From contig NZ_SOPW01000001.1 in NCBI RefSeq assembly GCF_004402015.1, positions 124,001-188,000 on the forward strand: a stretch of DNA of 64,000 nt. Direction: 5' to 3'. The notes under the pieces were generated by a model, which was not told the DNA's origin, did no database searches, and worked only from the letters and a program-made list of their open reading frames with translations. This document shows, in pieces, positions 37,913-46,015 of this stretch. The translations under genes and the position numbers were made by a program. How positions within the stretch are numbered: the stretch's first letter is position 1; each line of letters opens with the position of its first letter. Origin of the DNA: Filobacillus milosensis (lineage in GTDB: Bacteria; Bacillota; Bacilli; Bacillales; Alkalibacillaceae).

Positions 37913-38875
37913 TTATTTAACTTGAATAGCCTTAAGTTCTTCAGTTAGCTTAGGTACCACATCGAATAAATCACCAACAATACCGTAGTCAGCAACATTA
38001 AAAATGTTCGCTTCTGGGTCTTTATTAATCGCAACAATTACTTTTGAGTTCGACATACCAGCTAAGTGTTGAATAGCACCAGAAATACCACATGCTATAT
38101 ATAAATCAGGTGTTACAACTTTACCAGTTTGACCAATCTGAAGTGAATAGTCACAATAACCTGCATCACATGCACCGCGTGAAGCACCAACAGCAGCGCC
38201 TAATACATCAGCTAGTTCATGAAGTGGTTCGAAACCTTCTTCACTCTTAACTCCACGACCACCAGCTACAATTATATTTGCTTCTGATAAATCTACACCA
38301 TCAGATGCTTTGCGTACTACTTCTTTAATTATTGTACGAATATCTTTAATTTCAACATCTAGAGAAGCTACATCGCCAGAACGGCTCTCGTCTTGATCTA
38401 GCGGAGCAATGTTATTCGGGCGAATAGTGATGAATTTCTTACCATCTTTAATAGATTTCTTCTCAAAAGCTTTACCTGAATAGATTGGTCTTACGAAGTC
38501 TTCACCATCAATTGCTGTGATATCTGACACAAGACCACTGTCTAATTTGCTCGCAATACGTGGTGATAAATCCTTACCAGCAGAAGTGTGACCCATCACC
38601 ATTCCATCAGGATTTTCCTGCTCAATAACAGCCATTGCTGCTTGAGTATATCCATCAGAAGTATAATTTTCTAAATTATCATGTGTAACTGTTACTGCAC
38701 GATCAGCACCATATTGAATCATTTGGTTAGCTGCTTCTTCAACGTTCTTATTTCCAAATACAACAGCAACTACTTCTGCACCTTCATCAATCTGGCGCGC
38801 AGCTGCTATTGTTTCGAACGAAACATTACGAATGTCTCCGTCTTTTATTTCTGCAAATGCTAATAATTTTGTCAT
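37913..38875 (-). CDS. etfA: Electron transfer flavoprotein alpha subunit
   Basis: A 320-residue subunit that holds FAD and carries electrons from acyl-CoA dehydrogenases to the respiratory chain. The C-terminal FAD-binding domain contains VGASRGACDAGYCDYSLQIGQTGK and ACGISGAIQHLAGM. It is the last gene of lcfA-fadR-fadB-etfB-etfA and is separated from etfB by a 160-base gap with a nested palindrome. Confidence 0.96.
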   Translation of the reverse strand: MTKLLAFAEIKDGDIRNVSFETIAAARQIDEGAEVVAVVFGNKNVEEAANQMIQYGADRAVTVTHDNLENYTSDGYTQAAMAVIEQENPDGMVMGHTSAGKDLSPRIASKLDSGLVSDITAIDGEDFVRPIYSGKAFEKKSIKDGKKFITIRPNNIAPLDQDESRSGDVASLDVEIKDIRTIIKEVVRKASDGVDLSEANIIVAGGRGVKSEEGFEPLHELADVLGAAVGASRGACDAGYCDYSLQIGQTGKVVTPDLYIACGISGAIQHLAGMSNSKVIVAINKDPEANIFNVADYGIVGDLFDVVPKLTEELKAIQVK

Positions 38876-38898
38876 TGTAAAATTCTCCTTTCTACACC

Positions 38899-38956
38899 TG
38901 TGAGAAAAACTTGGCTTATCGCCAAGTCCTAATGGCGAAAGCCTTAGTTTTTCACA
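38899..38956. repeat. Nested palindrome between etfB and etfA
   Basis: Outer arms GTGAGAAAAACT and AGTTTTTCAC enclose ACTTGGC/GCCAAGT and, alternatively, TCGCCA/TGGCGA. The two inner pairings overlap, so two structures compete. It lies in the etfB-etfA gap and could set their relative expression or protect mRNA. A REP-like repeat is possible; no second copy is seen in this window. Confidence 0.6.
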
Positions 38957-39038
38957 TACTTTAATCCTTTAACAAAGTTAAACTTTCTTAAAGTGTAAAA
39001 AAACTTTTTGGTCTTAAATAATCTTATAAAGTATCAGA

Positions 39039-39812
39039 TTAAAGTACTTTTGCTTCTGTTTTTAATAACGATACAAGTTCTTTCACTTGTTCATCTGTTT
39101 CGCCTTCTAACACTTTACCAGCTTCTTTTTCAGGTGGAAGGAAAACTTCAACTGTTTCTGTTTTCGCTTCTACATCATCTTCATCTAAATCAAGATCATC
39201 AATTTCTAATTCTTCAAGCGGTTTCTTTTTCGCTTTCATGATACCTGGTAAAGAAGGATAACGTGGTTCGTTTAAACCTTGCTGACAAGTCACTAGTAGC
39301 GGTAAAGAAGTTTCAATTTTCTCTTCATCACCCTCAACATCACGTGTAATATTTACTGTGTCACCGTCAATGTTTAATTCTGTAATTGTTGTCACATATG
39401 GCATATCCAATTTGTCTGCAAGTCTAGGACCTACTTGACCACTAGCTTCATCGATTGCAACGTTACCGGCTAAAATAATGTCAACATCTTTATCTTCAAA
39501 ATAAGCTTCTAGAATTCGAACCGTAGTATACTGGTCTCCTTCTTCTAAATCATCTTCAGTATTAATAAGAACGGCTTTGTCAGCCCCCATTGCTAATGCT
39601 GTACGAAGCTGTTTTTCAGATTCTTCATCACCAACAGTCACAACTGTAACTTCACCGTCGTGCTCATCACGTAATTTAATTGCTTCTTCAATGGCATATT
39701 CATCATAAGGATTAATGATGAATTCAGCACCATCTTCCTCAATAACTCCCCCATTAATTTGAATCTTCTCTTCTGTATCAAATGTTTTCTTCATTAGAAC
39801 ATAAATGTTCAT
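39039..39812 (-). CDS. etfB: Electron transfer flavoprotein beta subunit
   Basis: A 257-residue partner of EtfA. The segment RDEHDGEVTVVTVGDEESEKQLRTALAMGAD and the AMP-binding region with DEASGQVGPRLADKL are typical. The acidic linker ELEIDDLDLDEDDVEAKTE is richer in acidic residues than I expect from mesophilic Bacillus. It follows fadB by 23 bases. Confidence 0.96.
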   Translation of the reverse strand: MNIYVLMKKTFDTEEKIQINGGVIEEDGAEFIINPYDEYAIEEAIKLRDEHDGEVTVVTVGDEESEKQLRTALAMGADKAVLINTEDDLEEGDQYTTVRILEAYFEDKDVDIILAGNVAIDEASGQVGPRLADKLDMPYVTTITELNIDGDTVNITRDVEGDEEKIETSLPLLVTCQQGLNEPRYPSLPGIMKAKKKPLEELEIDDLDLDEDDVEAKTETVEVFLPPEKEAGKVLEGETDEQVKELVSLLKTEAKVL

Positions 39813-39835
39813 TAGGATTACCTCCTTATTAATAT

Positions 39836-40609
39836 CTATTGATCATTAAAATTAGGCTTACGTTTTTCAATAAATGCCTGAATACCTTCTTTGGCATCAT
39901 CGTTACCAAATACTTTACCAAATGCTATGTTTTCCTGTTTTGAACCTGCATCAAATTGAGATGTTTGTGCATATGGTAAAAGCTTCATAATGGCATGAAT
40001 TGAAGGACCACTTTTACTAGCAAATTTGTTTGCTAGATTCATAGTGAAACTTTCTAATTGATCATCTTCAACAGCATGATTGGCTAAGCCGTATTGCTTC
40101 GCTTCTTCACCACTAATCGGTTCACCTGTTAAAAGCATTTCATAGGCTTTTGGCATACCTACATAGCGAGGTAAGCGCTGAGAACCAGCAAAACCAGGAA
40201 CAATACCTAAGTTCAGCTCAGGCAAACCTAGTTTACTTGATTTCGTTACAATACGAACATGGCAGGCCATAGCAAGCTCTAAGCCTCCACCTAATGCGGC
40301 TCCATGAATAGAAGCAATGACTGGGACATGATAGTTTTCAATACGATTAAATAAATCTTGTCCCTTTTTTGCTAATCCTGCGAAATCGCTTTCAAGTTGG
40401 AATGAAGTAAATTCTTTTATGTCTGCACCAGCAGAGAAGAATTTACCTTGCCCCTTAAGCACAATGGTTTTTACAGATGAATCACGATCCAAGTCATCTA
40501 GTACAGATGATAAATCTTTCAAAATACCAGATGATAATGCATTAGCTGGTGGACTATCAATAGTGATTGTGGCGATGTTACCTTCTTTTTTCCACGAAAG
40601 ATGTTCCAT
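39836..40609 (-). CDS. fadB: Enoyl-CoA hydratase (fatty acid beta-oxidation)
   Basis: A 257-residue crotonase-family enzyme that hydrates trans-2-enoyl-CoA. The oxyanion-hole segments are KFFSAGADIKEF and IHGAALGGGLELAMACH, and the second catalytic region is PELNLGIVPGFAGSQRLPRYVG. I choose ATG 40607-40609, 8 bases after AAGGAG, rather than the TTG one codon upstream. It is co-oriented with fadR and etfBA, as in the B. subtilis lcfA operon. Confidence 0.92.
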   Translation of the reverse strand: MEHLSWKKEGNIATITIDSPPANALSSGILKDLSSVLDDLDRDSSVKTIVLKGQGKFFSAGADIKEFTSFQLESDFAGLAKKGQDLFNRIENYHVPVIASIHGAALGGGLELAMACHVRIVTKSSKLGLPELNLGIVPGFAGSQRLPRYVGMPKAYEMLLTGEPISGEEAKQYGLANHAVEDDQLESFTMNLANKFASKSGPSIHAIMKLLPYAQTSQFDAGSKQENIAFGKVFGNDDAKEGIQAFIEKRKPNFNDQ

Positions 40610-40621
40610 CAAGACAACTCC

Positions 40622-41212
40622 TTAGGTTTGGTGTTTTTTTAGACCATTAGAAATAACAAAGTGTACTTCTTTAGCTTGATCAACTAGATCATAACGTTGT
40701 TCTTTCATAACCCAGTTCGTGACGATTTCATCTAGTGTTCCGAATATAACTTGTCGAACCAGCTTAACATTTAAATGTGAATGAAAAGTTCCATCTTCCA
40801 TTCCATCTTTTAAAATTTGATCGACGACAGCTAAGTATCGCTTTAATACTTCATTAATTTCCATTCTTAGTTGCTTTTTAGACTGCCTTAATTCGAGCTG
40901 GGTTACAATGGCTAAATGAGGATCTTCTGATAGTTGACGAAAATGCATTTTAATTAAAGCATAAAGCTTCTCGTCAGCTGAATCATTTTCCATTATAACA
41001 TTTTCTATCCGTTCAATGAACTGACCCATTTTTTCCTGAAAAACAGAGACTAAAATGTCTTCTTTGTTTTTGAAGTATAAATAGATCGTACCATCAGCAA
41101 CACCAGCTCGTTTAGCAATCTTTGAAACTTGTGAAGAATGATAACCATTTTCAGCAATAACTTCTACTGCTGCGTCGATTATTTTTTTATACTTTGGTTT
41201 ATTGTTCTTCAT
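40622..41212 (-). CDS. fadR: FadR, TetR-family repressor of fatty acid degradation
   Basis: A 196-residue repressor released from DNA by long-chain acyl-CoA. The N-terminal helix-turn-helix segment IIDAAVEVIAENGYHSSQVSKIAKRAGVADGTIYLYF is nearly the same as in B. subtilis FadR (YsiA), as is AIVTQLELRQS. The start is ATG 41210-41212, 9 bases after GGGAG. A longer frame to 41245 would run through the operator, so I reject it. The gene has its own promoter and operator. Confidence 0.95.
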   Translation of the reverse strand: MKNNKPKYKKIIDAAVEVIAENGYHSSQVSKIAKRAGVADGTIYLYFKNKEDILVSVFQEKMGQFIERIENVIMENDSADEKLYALIKMHFRQLSEDPHLAIVTQLELRQSKKQLRMEINEVLKRYLAVVDQILKDGMEDGTFHSHLNVKLVRQVIFGTLDEIVTNWVMKEQRYDLVDQAKEVHFVISNGLKKHQT

Positions 41213-41230
41213 AGCAATTGACTCCCTGAC

Positions 41231-41248
41231 TGAATGAATGGTCATTCA
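41231..41248. promoter_or_regulatory. FadR operator at the fadR promoter
   Basis: TGAATGAATGGTCATTCA matches the B. subtilis FadR consensus TGAATGAMTANTCATTCA at all but one defined position. It begins 7 bases after the -10 box and covers the start site, so FadR should repress its own gene and fadB-etfBA. Confidence 0.9.
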
Positions 41249-41254
41249 TATATC

Positions 41255-41283
41255 ATAATATAAGTTAAACGTTATCCTGTCAA
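41255..41283 (-). promoter_or_regulatory. Predicted sigma-A promoter of fadR-fadB-etfBA
   Basis: TTGACA (41278-41283) and TATTAT (41255-41260) with a 17-base spacer on the minus strand, just past the lcfA stop codon. Confidence 0.82.
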
Positions 41284-41287
41284 CTCA

Positions 41288-42994
41288 CTAAGACTGATTA
41301 GCCTCTTCAGATTTCATTTTTTCTTTCTCTTCATCAACTAACTTACGACGAAGAATTTTTCCAACTGCTGTTTTAGGTAATTCTTTTCTAAATTCATATA
41401 ATTTTGGAACCTTAAAAGCAGCTAAATTCTCACGACAATATTGATCTAACTCTTCTTCTGTTAAACTTTTACCATCTTTTAATACAATATACGCTTTAAC
41501 AGTCTCTCCTCTGTATGGGTCTGGAATACCAGCAACAACTGCTTCAGAAATAGCCTCATGTTCATAAAGTACTTCTTCTACTTCACGAGGATAGATATTA
41601 AAGCCACCTGCAATGATCATGTCTTTCTTACGGTCAACGACATAGAAATAACCATCTTCATCCATATATCCCATATCACCAGTTAGCAGCCAGCCGTCTT
41701 TAATGGTATTGGCTGTTTCTTCTGGACGATTCCAATAGCCTTTCATAATTTGAGGTCCTTTTACTGCAATTTCCCCAACTTCACCAACAGGCATTTCTTC
41801 TAATGTTTCTGGTTTAAATACTTTAGAATCTGTATCTGGCCAAGGTAACCCAATTGTGCCGGCACGTCGGTTTTCATAAATTAAGTTAGAGTGTGTAACC
41901 GGAGAAGATTCAGTTAACCCATAACCTTCAACTAACTTACCACCAGTAACTTTCTCGAATTGTTGCTGAACTTCTACTGGTAATGGAGCTGAACCACTTA
42001 AGCAGGCTTCGATTGATGATAGGTCATAGTTTGAGATTTTAGGGTGATTTAATAATCCAATATAAATTGTTGGTGCCCCTGGAAATAGTGTCGGTTTCTG
42101 TTTATCGATTAATTTTAATACAGTATCCACATCAAACTTTGGTACAAGGATCATTTTTTGAGCCATCATAACTGATAAGTTCATCACGGCAGTCATACCA
42201 TAAACATGGAAGAATGGTAAAATGCCTAATACTGTTTCTTTACCGTATTCAGCTCTAAATATCCATTTAGATGACATCTGAGTGTTTGCAACTAAGTTAC
42301 GGTGAGTTAACATAACCCCTTTTGGATAACCTGTTGTACCTCCAGTATATTGTAATAATGCTAAGTCTTCGAGCGGGTCAATATCATGCTTCTCATATTG
42401 TCCACTTGCTTCATCTAACATCTTCGTCCATAGATGTGTGCCTCCACCATGCTCTGGTTTTACAACGATGTTATATTCACGTTTTTGAATAAATGGATAA
42501 ATTAAGTTCTTGGGAAACGGGAGATAATCTTTGATACCGGTTACAATAATGTCTTTGACATCTGTCTGGTCTTTAACATTTGTAGCGCGTGGTAATAAAA
42601 TATCTAAACAGACTAAGAATTTGGCACCTGAGTCTTTTAATTGATATTCTAATTCCCTTTCGGTGTATAGTGGATTGGTTTGAACAACGATTCCTCCACC
42701 TAATAAAGCACCATAGTACGCAATAACGGATTGTGGTGTGTTTGGCAACATAATTGCAACACGATCACCTTTTTCTAGTCCTAAATCTTGAAGATAACTT
42801 GCAAATTTTTTAGCCGAATCATAAACCTCTTGATAAGTCAGCTCTTTTCCTAAAAAGTGAATAGCGACTTTATCTGGGTAATTAGTTGCAGTGTCTTCAA
42901 GGACATCGTGTAAAGGTCTGTTGTCATACTCAATCGTTTTTGGCACTTCCTCTGGATAGTGCTTAAACCATGGTTTTGATAATTCTACCCCCAT
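41288..42994 (-). CDS. lcfA: Long-chain fatty acid-CoA ligase
   Basis: A 568-residue AMP-forming acyl-CoA synthetase that activates long-chain fatty acids for beta-oxidation. The AMP-binding signature is YTGGTTGYPKGVMLTHRN. The later motifs GYGLTESSP, LTGDMGYMDEDGYFYVVDRKKDMI and the C-terminal lysine region PKTAVGKILRRKL are intact. ATG start with AAAGGAGG. It heads the lcfA-fadR-fadB-etfBA cluster but is followed by a separate fadR promoter. Confidence 0.95.
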   Translation of the reverse strand: MGVELSKPWFKHYPEEVPKTIEYDNRPLHDVLEDTATNYPDKVAIHFLGKELTYQEVYDSAKKFASYLQDLGLEKGDRVAIMLPNTPQSVIAYYGALLGGGIVVQTNPLYTERELEYQLKDSGAKFLVCLDILLPRATNVKDQTDVKDIIVTGIKDYLPFPKNLIYPFIQKREYNIVVKPEHGGGTHLWTKMLDEASGQYEKHDIDPLEDLALLQYTGGTTGYPKGVMLTHRNLVANTQMSSKWIFRAEYGKETVLGILPFFHVYGMTAVMNLSVMMAQKMILVPKFDVDTVLKLIDKQKPTLFPGAPTIYIGLLNHPKISNYDLSSIEACLSGSAPLPVEVQQQFEKVTGGKLVEGYGLTESSPVTHSNLIYENRRAGTIGLPWPDTDSKVFKPETLEEMPVGEVGEIAVKGPQIMKGYWNRPEETANTIKDGWLLTGDMGYMDEDGYFYVVDRKKDMIIAGGFNIYPREVEEVLYEHEAISEAVVAGIPDPYRGETVKAYIVLKDGKSLTEEELDQYCRENLAAFKVPKLYEFRKELPKTAVGKILRRKLVDEEKEKMKSEEANQS

Positions 42995-43029
42995 TAAATA
43001 ACAGCCTCCTTTAATTTGTATTACTTTTT

Positions 43030-43073
43030 ATTATAAACAACATTCTGACAAAATTAAAATAATTATTTTAATT
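43030..43073 (-). promoter_or_regulatory. lcfA promoter region with a perfect AT palindrome
   Basis: TATAAT (43030-43035) lies 17 bases from a weak TTTAAT -35 (43053-43058) on the minus strand. The -35 falls in the exact 22-base palindrome at 43052-43073 (core ATTAAAATAATTATTTTAAT), a possible operator. It does not match the FadR consensus. Confidence 0.4.
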
Positions 43074-43167
43074 ATCAGACAAAAACAACCTGTCAAAAAG
43101 CCTTATTTCTTCACATACTTTTATCCTAAAAAGCGAGGTTTTCAAAACATTTATGCTATATTAAAAT

Positions 43168-43430
43168 TTGTTGTTGATTCTGCGAATCGCTACAGGCGGA
43201 CGCTTTCCGCGGGCACGGCCTCAACTAAGGTACATCAATGAATTCGCTTCATTGCACCTTTGTACCGAGGAAGCTTACTGCGAAGCATTACTAGTAGACG
43301 CAGGTACACCTACCGTGATTTTCGGCTCGTACTGTTCCCGCGAAGACCTGGACGGTCAAGTGTCGACGTTGGCCACAGGACGTGGCCGCTTTTTAGTCGA
43401 CCAGGAGTTGCCGCCTTTCGTTTTTCTTAG
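43168..43430. repeat. Palindromic repeat family, copy B (expanded)
   Basis: It shares TACAGGCGGACGCTTTCCGC, GGGCACGGCCTCAACT and GATTTTCGGCTCGT with copy C, and the end CAGGAGT(T/C)GCCGCCTTTCG. Compared with C it carries two extra segments: about 70 bases in the centre with a GTACA/TGTAC hairpin, and about 60 bases (43341-43401) with GTCGAC flanks and GGCCACAGGACGTGGCC. The 96-codon frame across it is a by-product. Outside it, 42995-43536 holds only the lcfA promoter and a terminator. Confidence 0.85.
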
Positions 43431-43476
43431 AAGAACACACTTCTTATCATTTTCATGATTTAATAGTGCCAAAGTT

Positions 43477-43530
43477 AAAAAAGCAGCTCAACATAACATT
43501 CCGTGGGCTGATGAATGCTATATGAGCTGC
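43477..43530 (-). terminator. Terminator after the 26-residue peptide gene
   Basis: GCAGCTCA and TGAGCTGC close a long imperfect stem (about 17 bp with CATTC/GAATG further in), followed by six T on the minus strand. It lies just after the peptide stop at 43537. Confidence 0.88.
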
Positions 43531-43536
43531 TTCAAA

Positions 43537-43617
43537 TTAACTATTAAGTAAGAAGAATATACCTACAACCACAAATATTATAGCCACGACTATTAATACT
43601 TTTGCTAAGGTTTCCAT
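43537..43617 (-). CDS. Putative 26-residue single-helix membrane peptide
   Basis: A short frame starting ATG 43615-43617 with AGAGAGGG about 10 bases upstream. The product METLAKVLIVVAIIFVVVGI followed by FFLLNS is one transmembrane helix with a charged N-terminal cap. It lies 48 bases after mutS2 on the same strand and directly before a strong terminator, which argues that it is a real last gene of that operon. I do not recognise a family. It could be a small membrane regulator or a toxin-like peptide; no function can be assigned. Confidence 0.55.
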   Translation of the reverse strand: METLAKVLIVVAIIFVVVGIFFLLNS

Positions 43618-43665
43618 TATTTTATTACCCTCTCTAATATTTATTCATCTACACGATGAATTAGA

Positions 43666-46014
43666 CTATTTTAACTCTAAAATAGTGACCCCAGTTCCAC
43701 CTTCATTGGCATGACCAAATTTATAATTCTTAACTGCTCTATGTCCTTTTGCAAACTCTTGAACACCTTTCATTAAAGCACCAGTTCCCTTTCCATGAAT
43801 AATCGACACTTGATGATAATTCGCTAATAAAGCTTCATCTAAATATTTCTCAAGTTTCTGGATGGCATCTTCATAGCGTTCACCACGTAGGTCAAGTTCT
43901 GGTTTTACGTGATGCTGGCTACCTTTAACCATTGCCATAGGTTTAGTCTTTAATTGATCAGGGCGTTTAATAAATTCTAACTGATTGACAGGTACTTTCA
44001 TCTTTAATATTCCTAATTGAACTTCATATTCTTTATCACTAATTTTTTCAACGATGTGACCATTTTGATTAAAGGATAAAACATGCACTTCATCCCCAGG
44101 TAAGAAATCTTGTTGTTTTATGGCTTTATTCGGCTTTTGTTTGTCTTTTACTTTAGTACCTAAGGTTTCTTTTTGGTCTGACAGCTTCTTTTTAGCATCG
44201 ATAAAGTGGTGTTCTTTTACACTTGTATGATCTCTTAGTTCTCTAATTTCTTTTAAAATTTCTTCTGCTTCTGATTCCGCCTTTTCCAGAACCTTAGAAG
44301 CTTTTTCTCGAGCTTTTTCCATATGTTTTTCTTTATTAGCCAAATATTTTTCATATTCATTACTTAAAGAATCATAAATAGCCTTGGATTCCTCTAATAA
44401 TTCATCCGCTTCTTCAAATCGTTCTTCTGCACTTTTTCTTGATTGTTCAAGTGAAGCAATCATATTTTCAACGGAACGTGAATCTTCATTAACCATTGAT
44501 TTTGCTTGATCAATTACATCCTGGTTTAATCCTAACCTTTTTGAAATATCAAAAGCATTACTGCGTCCTGGCACTCCTAATAATAAACGGTAAGTTGGCT
44601 GTAAAGTTGTAACATCAAACTCAACTGAAGCATTAATGACTTCCTCACGGTTATAGCCATATGCTTTTAGTTCTGGATAGTGAGTGGTTGCAATAACTCG
44701 TGATTGCTTTTCAACAACATAGTCTAAAATAGCCATTGCAAGACCCGCACCTTCTTGAGGATCTGTCCCTGCTCCTAGTTCATCAAAAAGCACTAAAGAA
44801 TTTTCATTAACGTCGTTTAAGATATTTACAATATTACTCATATGAGATGAAAATGTACTCAGGCTTTGTTCAATCGACTGTTCATCTCCGATATCCGCAA
44901 ACACAAAATCAAATACAGCAAGTTCACAACCATCTTGTGCAGGAACTTGTAAGCCTGATTGAGCCATAAGCGTGCATAAACCAACCATTTTTAAAGTAAC
45001 AGTTTTACCACCTGTGTTTGGTCCAGTGATTACTATAGCCGTATATTCTTTTCCAATCTCAACATCATTACTAACGACTTCATCATCTGAAATTAAAGGA
45101 TGACGTGCTTGTCGCATATTGATATAACCATCCTGGTTCATCTTAGGCTTGGCCGCTTTAATCTGATGAGACAGCTTACCTTTTGCAACAATAAAGTCAA
45201 CCTGTTGTAAAACATCGACATTATGTCTTAATACCTCGGCATCAATTTGTACTAAACTGGATAATTCACGTAATATCTTTTCTACTTCTTGTTCTTCTTC
45301 GACACGAGCTTCTAATAGCTTATTATTTATATCCACTACTGATTGAGGCTCTATAAAGAGTGTTTGTCCAGATGAAGATTGATCATGCACAATACCCCCA
45401 AAAGCCGAACGATATTCGTGTTTAACAGGTAAAACATAACGCTCATTTCGAATCGTTACAATCGCATCTGATAACATATTACTTTTTGATTTAGTGTATT
45501 GATCTAATTTATCCCGGACACTGCCCTCATAAGAGCGAATTTGGCTACGAATTGTTCTTAATTTACTTGAAGCACCATCCATGACATGTCCATATTCATC
45601 AATGCAACTTTTAATGGATTGTTCAAGTTGATTTAAAGGCATAAGTTGTTCCATATAATCATAAAAATGAGGCAACTCAATATCCTCTAAACCTTCTATA
45701 AAACGTCTTAATTGTTTAGCACCATATAACGTATTGGAAATGTCTAATAACTCAGTAGCAGACAAAATCCCACCGATGCTGGCACGTTTGATGGCTGGGC
45801 GAATATCAGAAATACCGCCTAAAGGAATGTTACCTTTTAATCTAAGAATAGACACTGCCTCGTCAGTTTCATCCTGCCAATGGGTGACTTCATCCAAATT
45901 GGTAGATGGAAAAAGTTTCATAGCTTTTTCTTTACCTAAACTAGTAGCAGCATGATCTTTTAGCCATTCTTTAACTTTCATAAATTCTAATTGATTCAGT
46001 ATTTTATCGTTCAC
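43666..46014 (-). CDS. mutS2: MutS2, Smr-domain MutS family ATPase/nuclease
   Basis: A 782-residue MutS2 protein. The MutS-like core has Walker A GPNTGGKTVTLKM (about residue 335) and Walker B LVLFDELGAGTDP. A long coiled-coil segment (about 515-635) precedes the C-terminal Smr domain with LDLRGERYEDA and HGKGTGAL. MutS2 acts against recombination in some bacteria and on stalled ribosomes in B. subtilis. The start is GTG 46012-46014, 8 bases after AAAGG and one base after the polX stop; a GTG three codons earlier lacks a ribosome site. Confidence 0.93.
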   Translation of the reverse strand: MNDKILNQLEFMKVKEWLKDHAATSLGKEKAMKLFPSTNLDEVTHWQDETDEAVSILRLKGNIPLGGISDIRPAIKRASIGGILSATELLDISNTLYGAKQLRRFIEGLEDIELPHFYDYMEQLMPLNQLEQSIKSCIDEYGHVMDGASSKLRTIRSQIRSYEGSVRDKLDQYTKSKSNMLSDAIVTIRNERYVLPVKHEYRSAFGGIVHDQSSSGQTLFIEPQSVVDINNKLLEARVEEEQEVEKILRELSSLVQIDAEVLRHNVDVLQQVDFIVAKGKLSHQIKAAKPKMNQDGYINMRQARHPLISDDEVVSNDVEIGKEYTAIVITGPNTGGKTVTLKMVGLCTLMAQSGLQVPAQDGCELAVFDFVFADIGDEQSIEQSLSTFSSHMSNIVNILNDVNENSLVLFDELGAGTDPQEGAGLAMAILDYVVEKQSRVIATTHYPELKAYGYNREEVINASVEFDVTTLQPTYRLLLGVPGRSNAFDISKRLGLNQDVIDQAKSMVNEDSRSVENMIASLEQSRKSAEERFEEADELLEESKAIYDSLSNEYEKYLANKEKHMEKAREKASKVLEKAESEAEEILKEIRELRDHTSVKEHHFIDAKKKLSDQKETLGTKVKDKQKPNKAIKQQDFLPGDEVHVLSFNQNGHIVEKISDKEYEVQLGILKMKVPVNQLEFIKRPDQLKTKPMAMVKGSQHHVKPELDLRGERYEDAIQKLEKYLDEALLANYHQVSIIHGKGTGALMKGVQEFAKGHRAVKNYKFGHANEGGTGVTILELK

Positions 46015-46015
46015 G

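Noticed and set aside
40610-40612. TTG start for fadB, and longer 5' starts for fadR, pheS, infC, rnhC, zapA, hemA and hemL
   Set aside because: In each case a well-spaced ribosome binding site selects the inner start; for fadR the longer frame also crosses the operator.
43168-43458. 96-codon plus-strand frame
   Set aside because: It lies over palindromic repeat copy B, has no ribosome site, and its right end tracks the palindrome.
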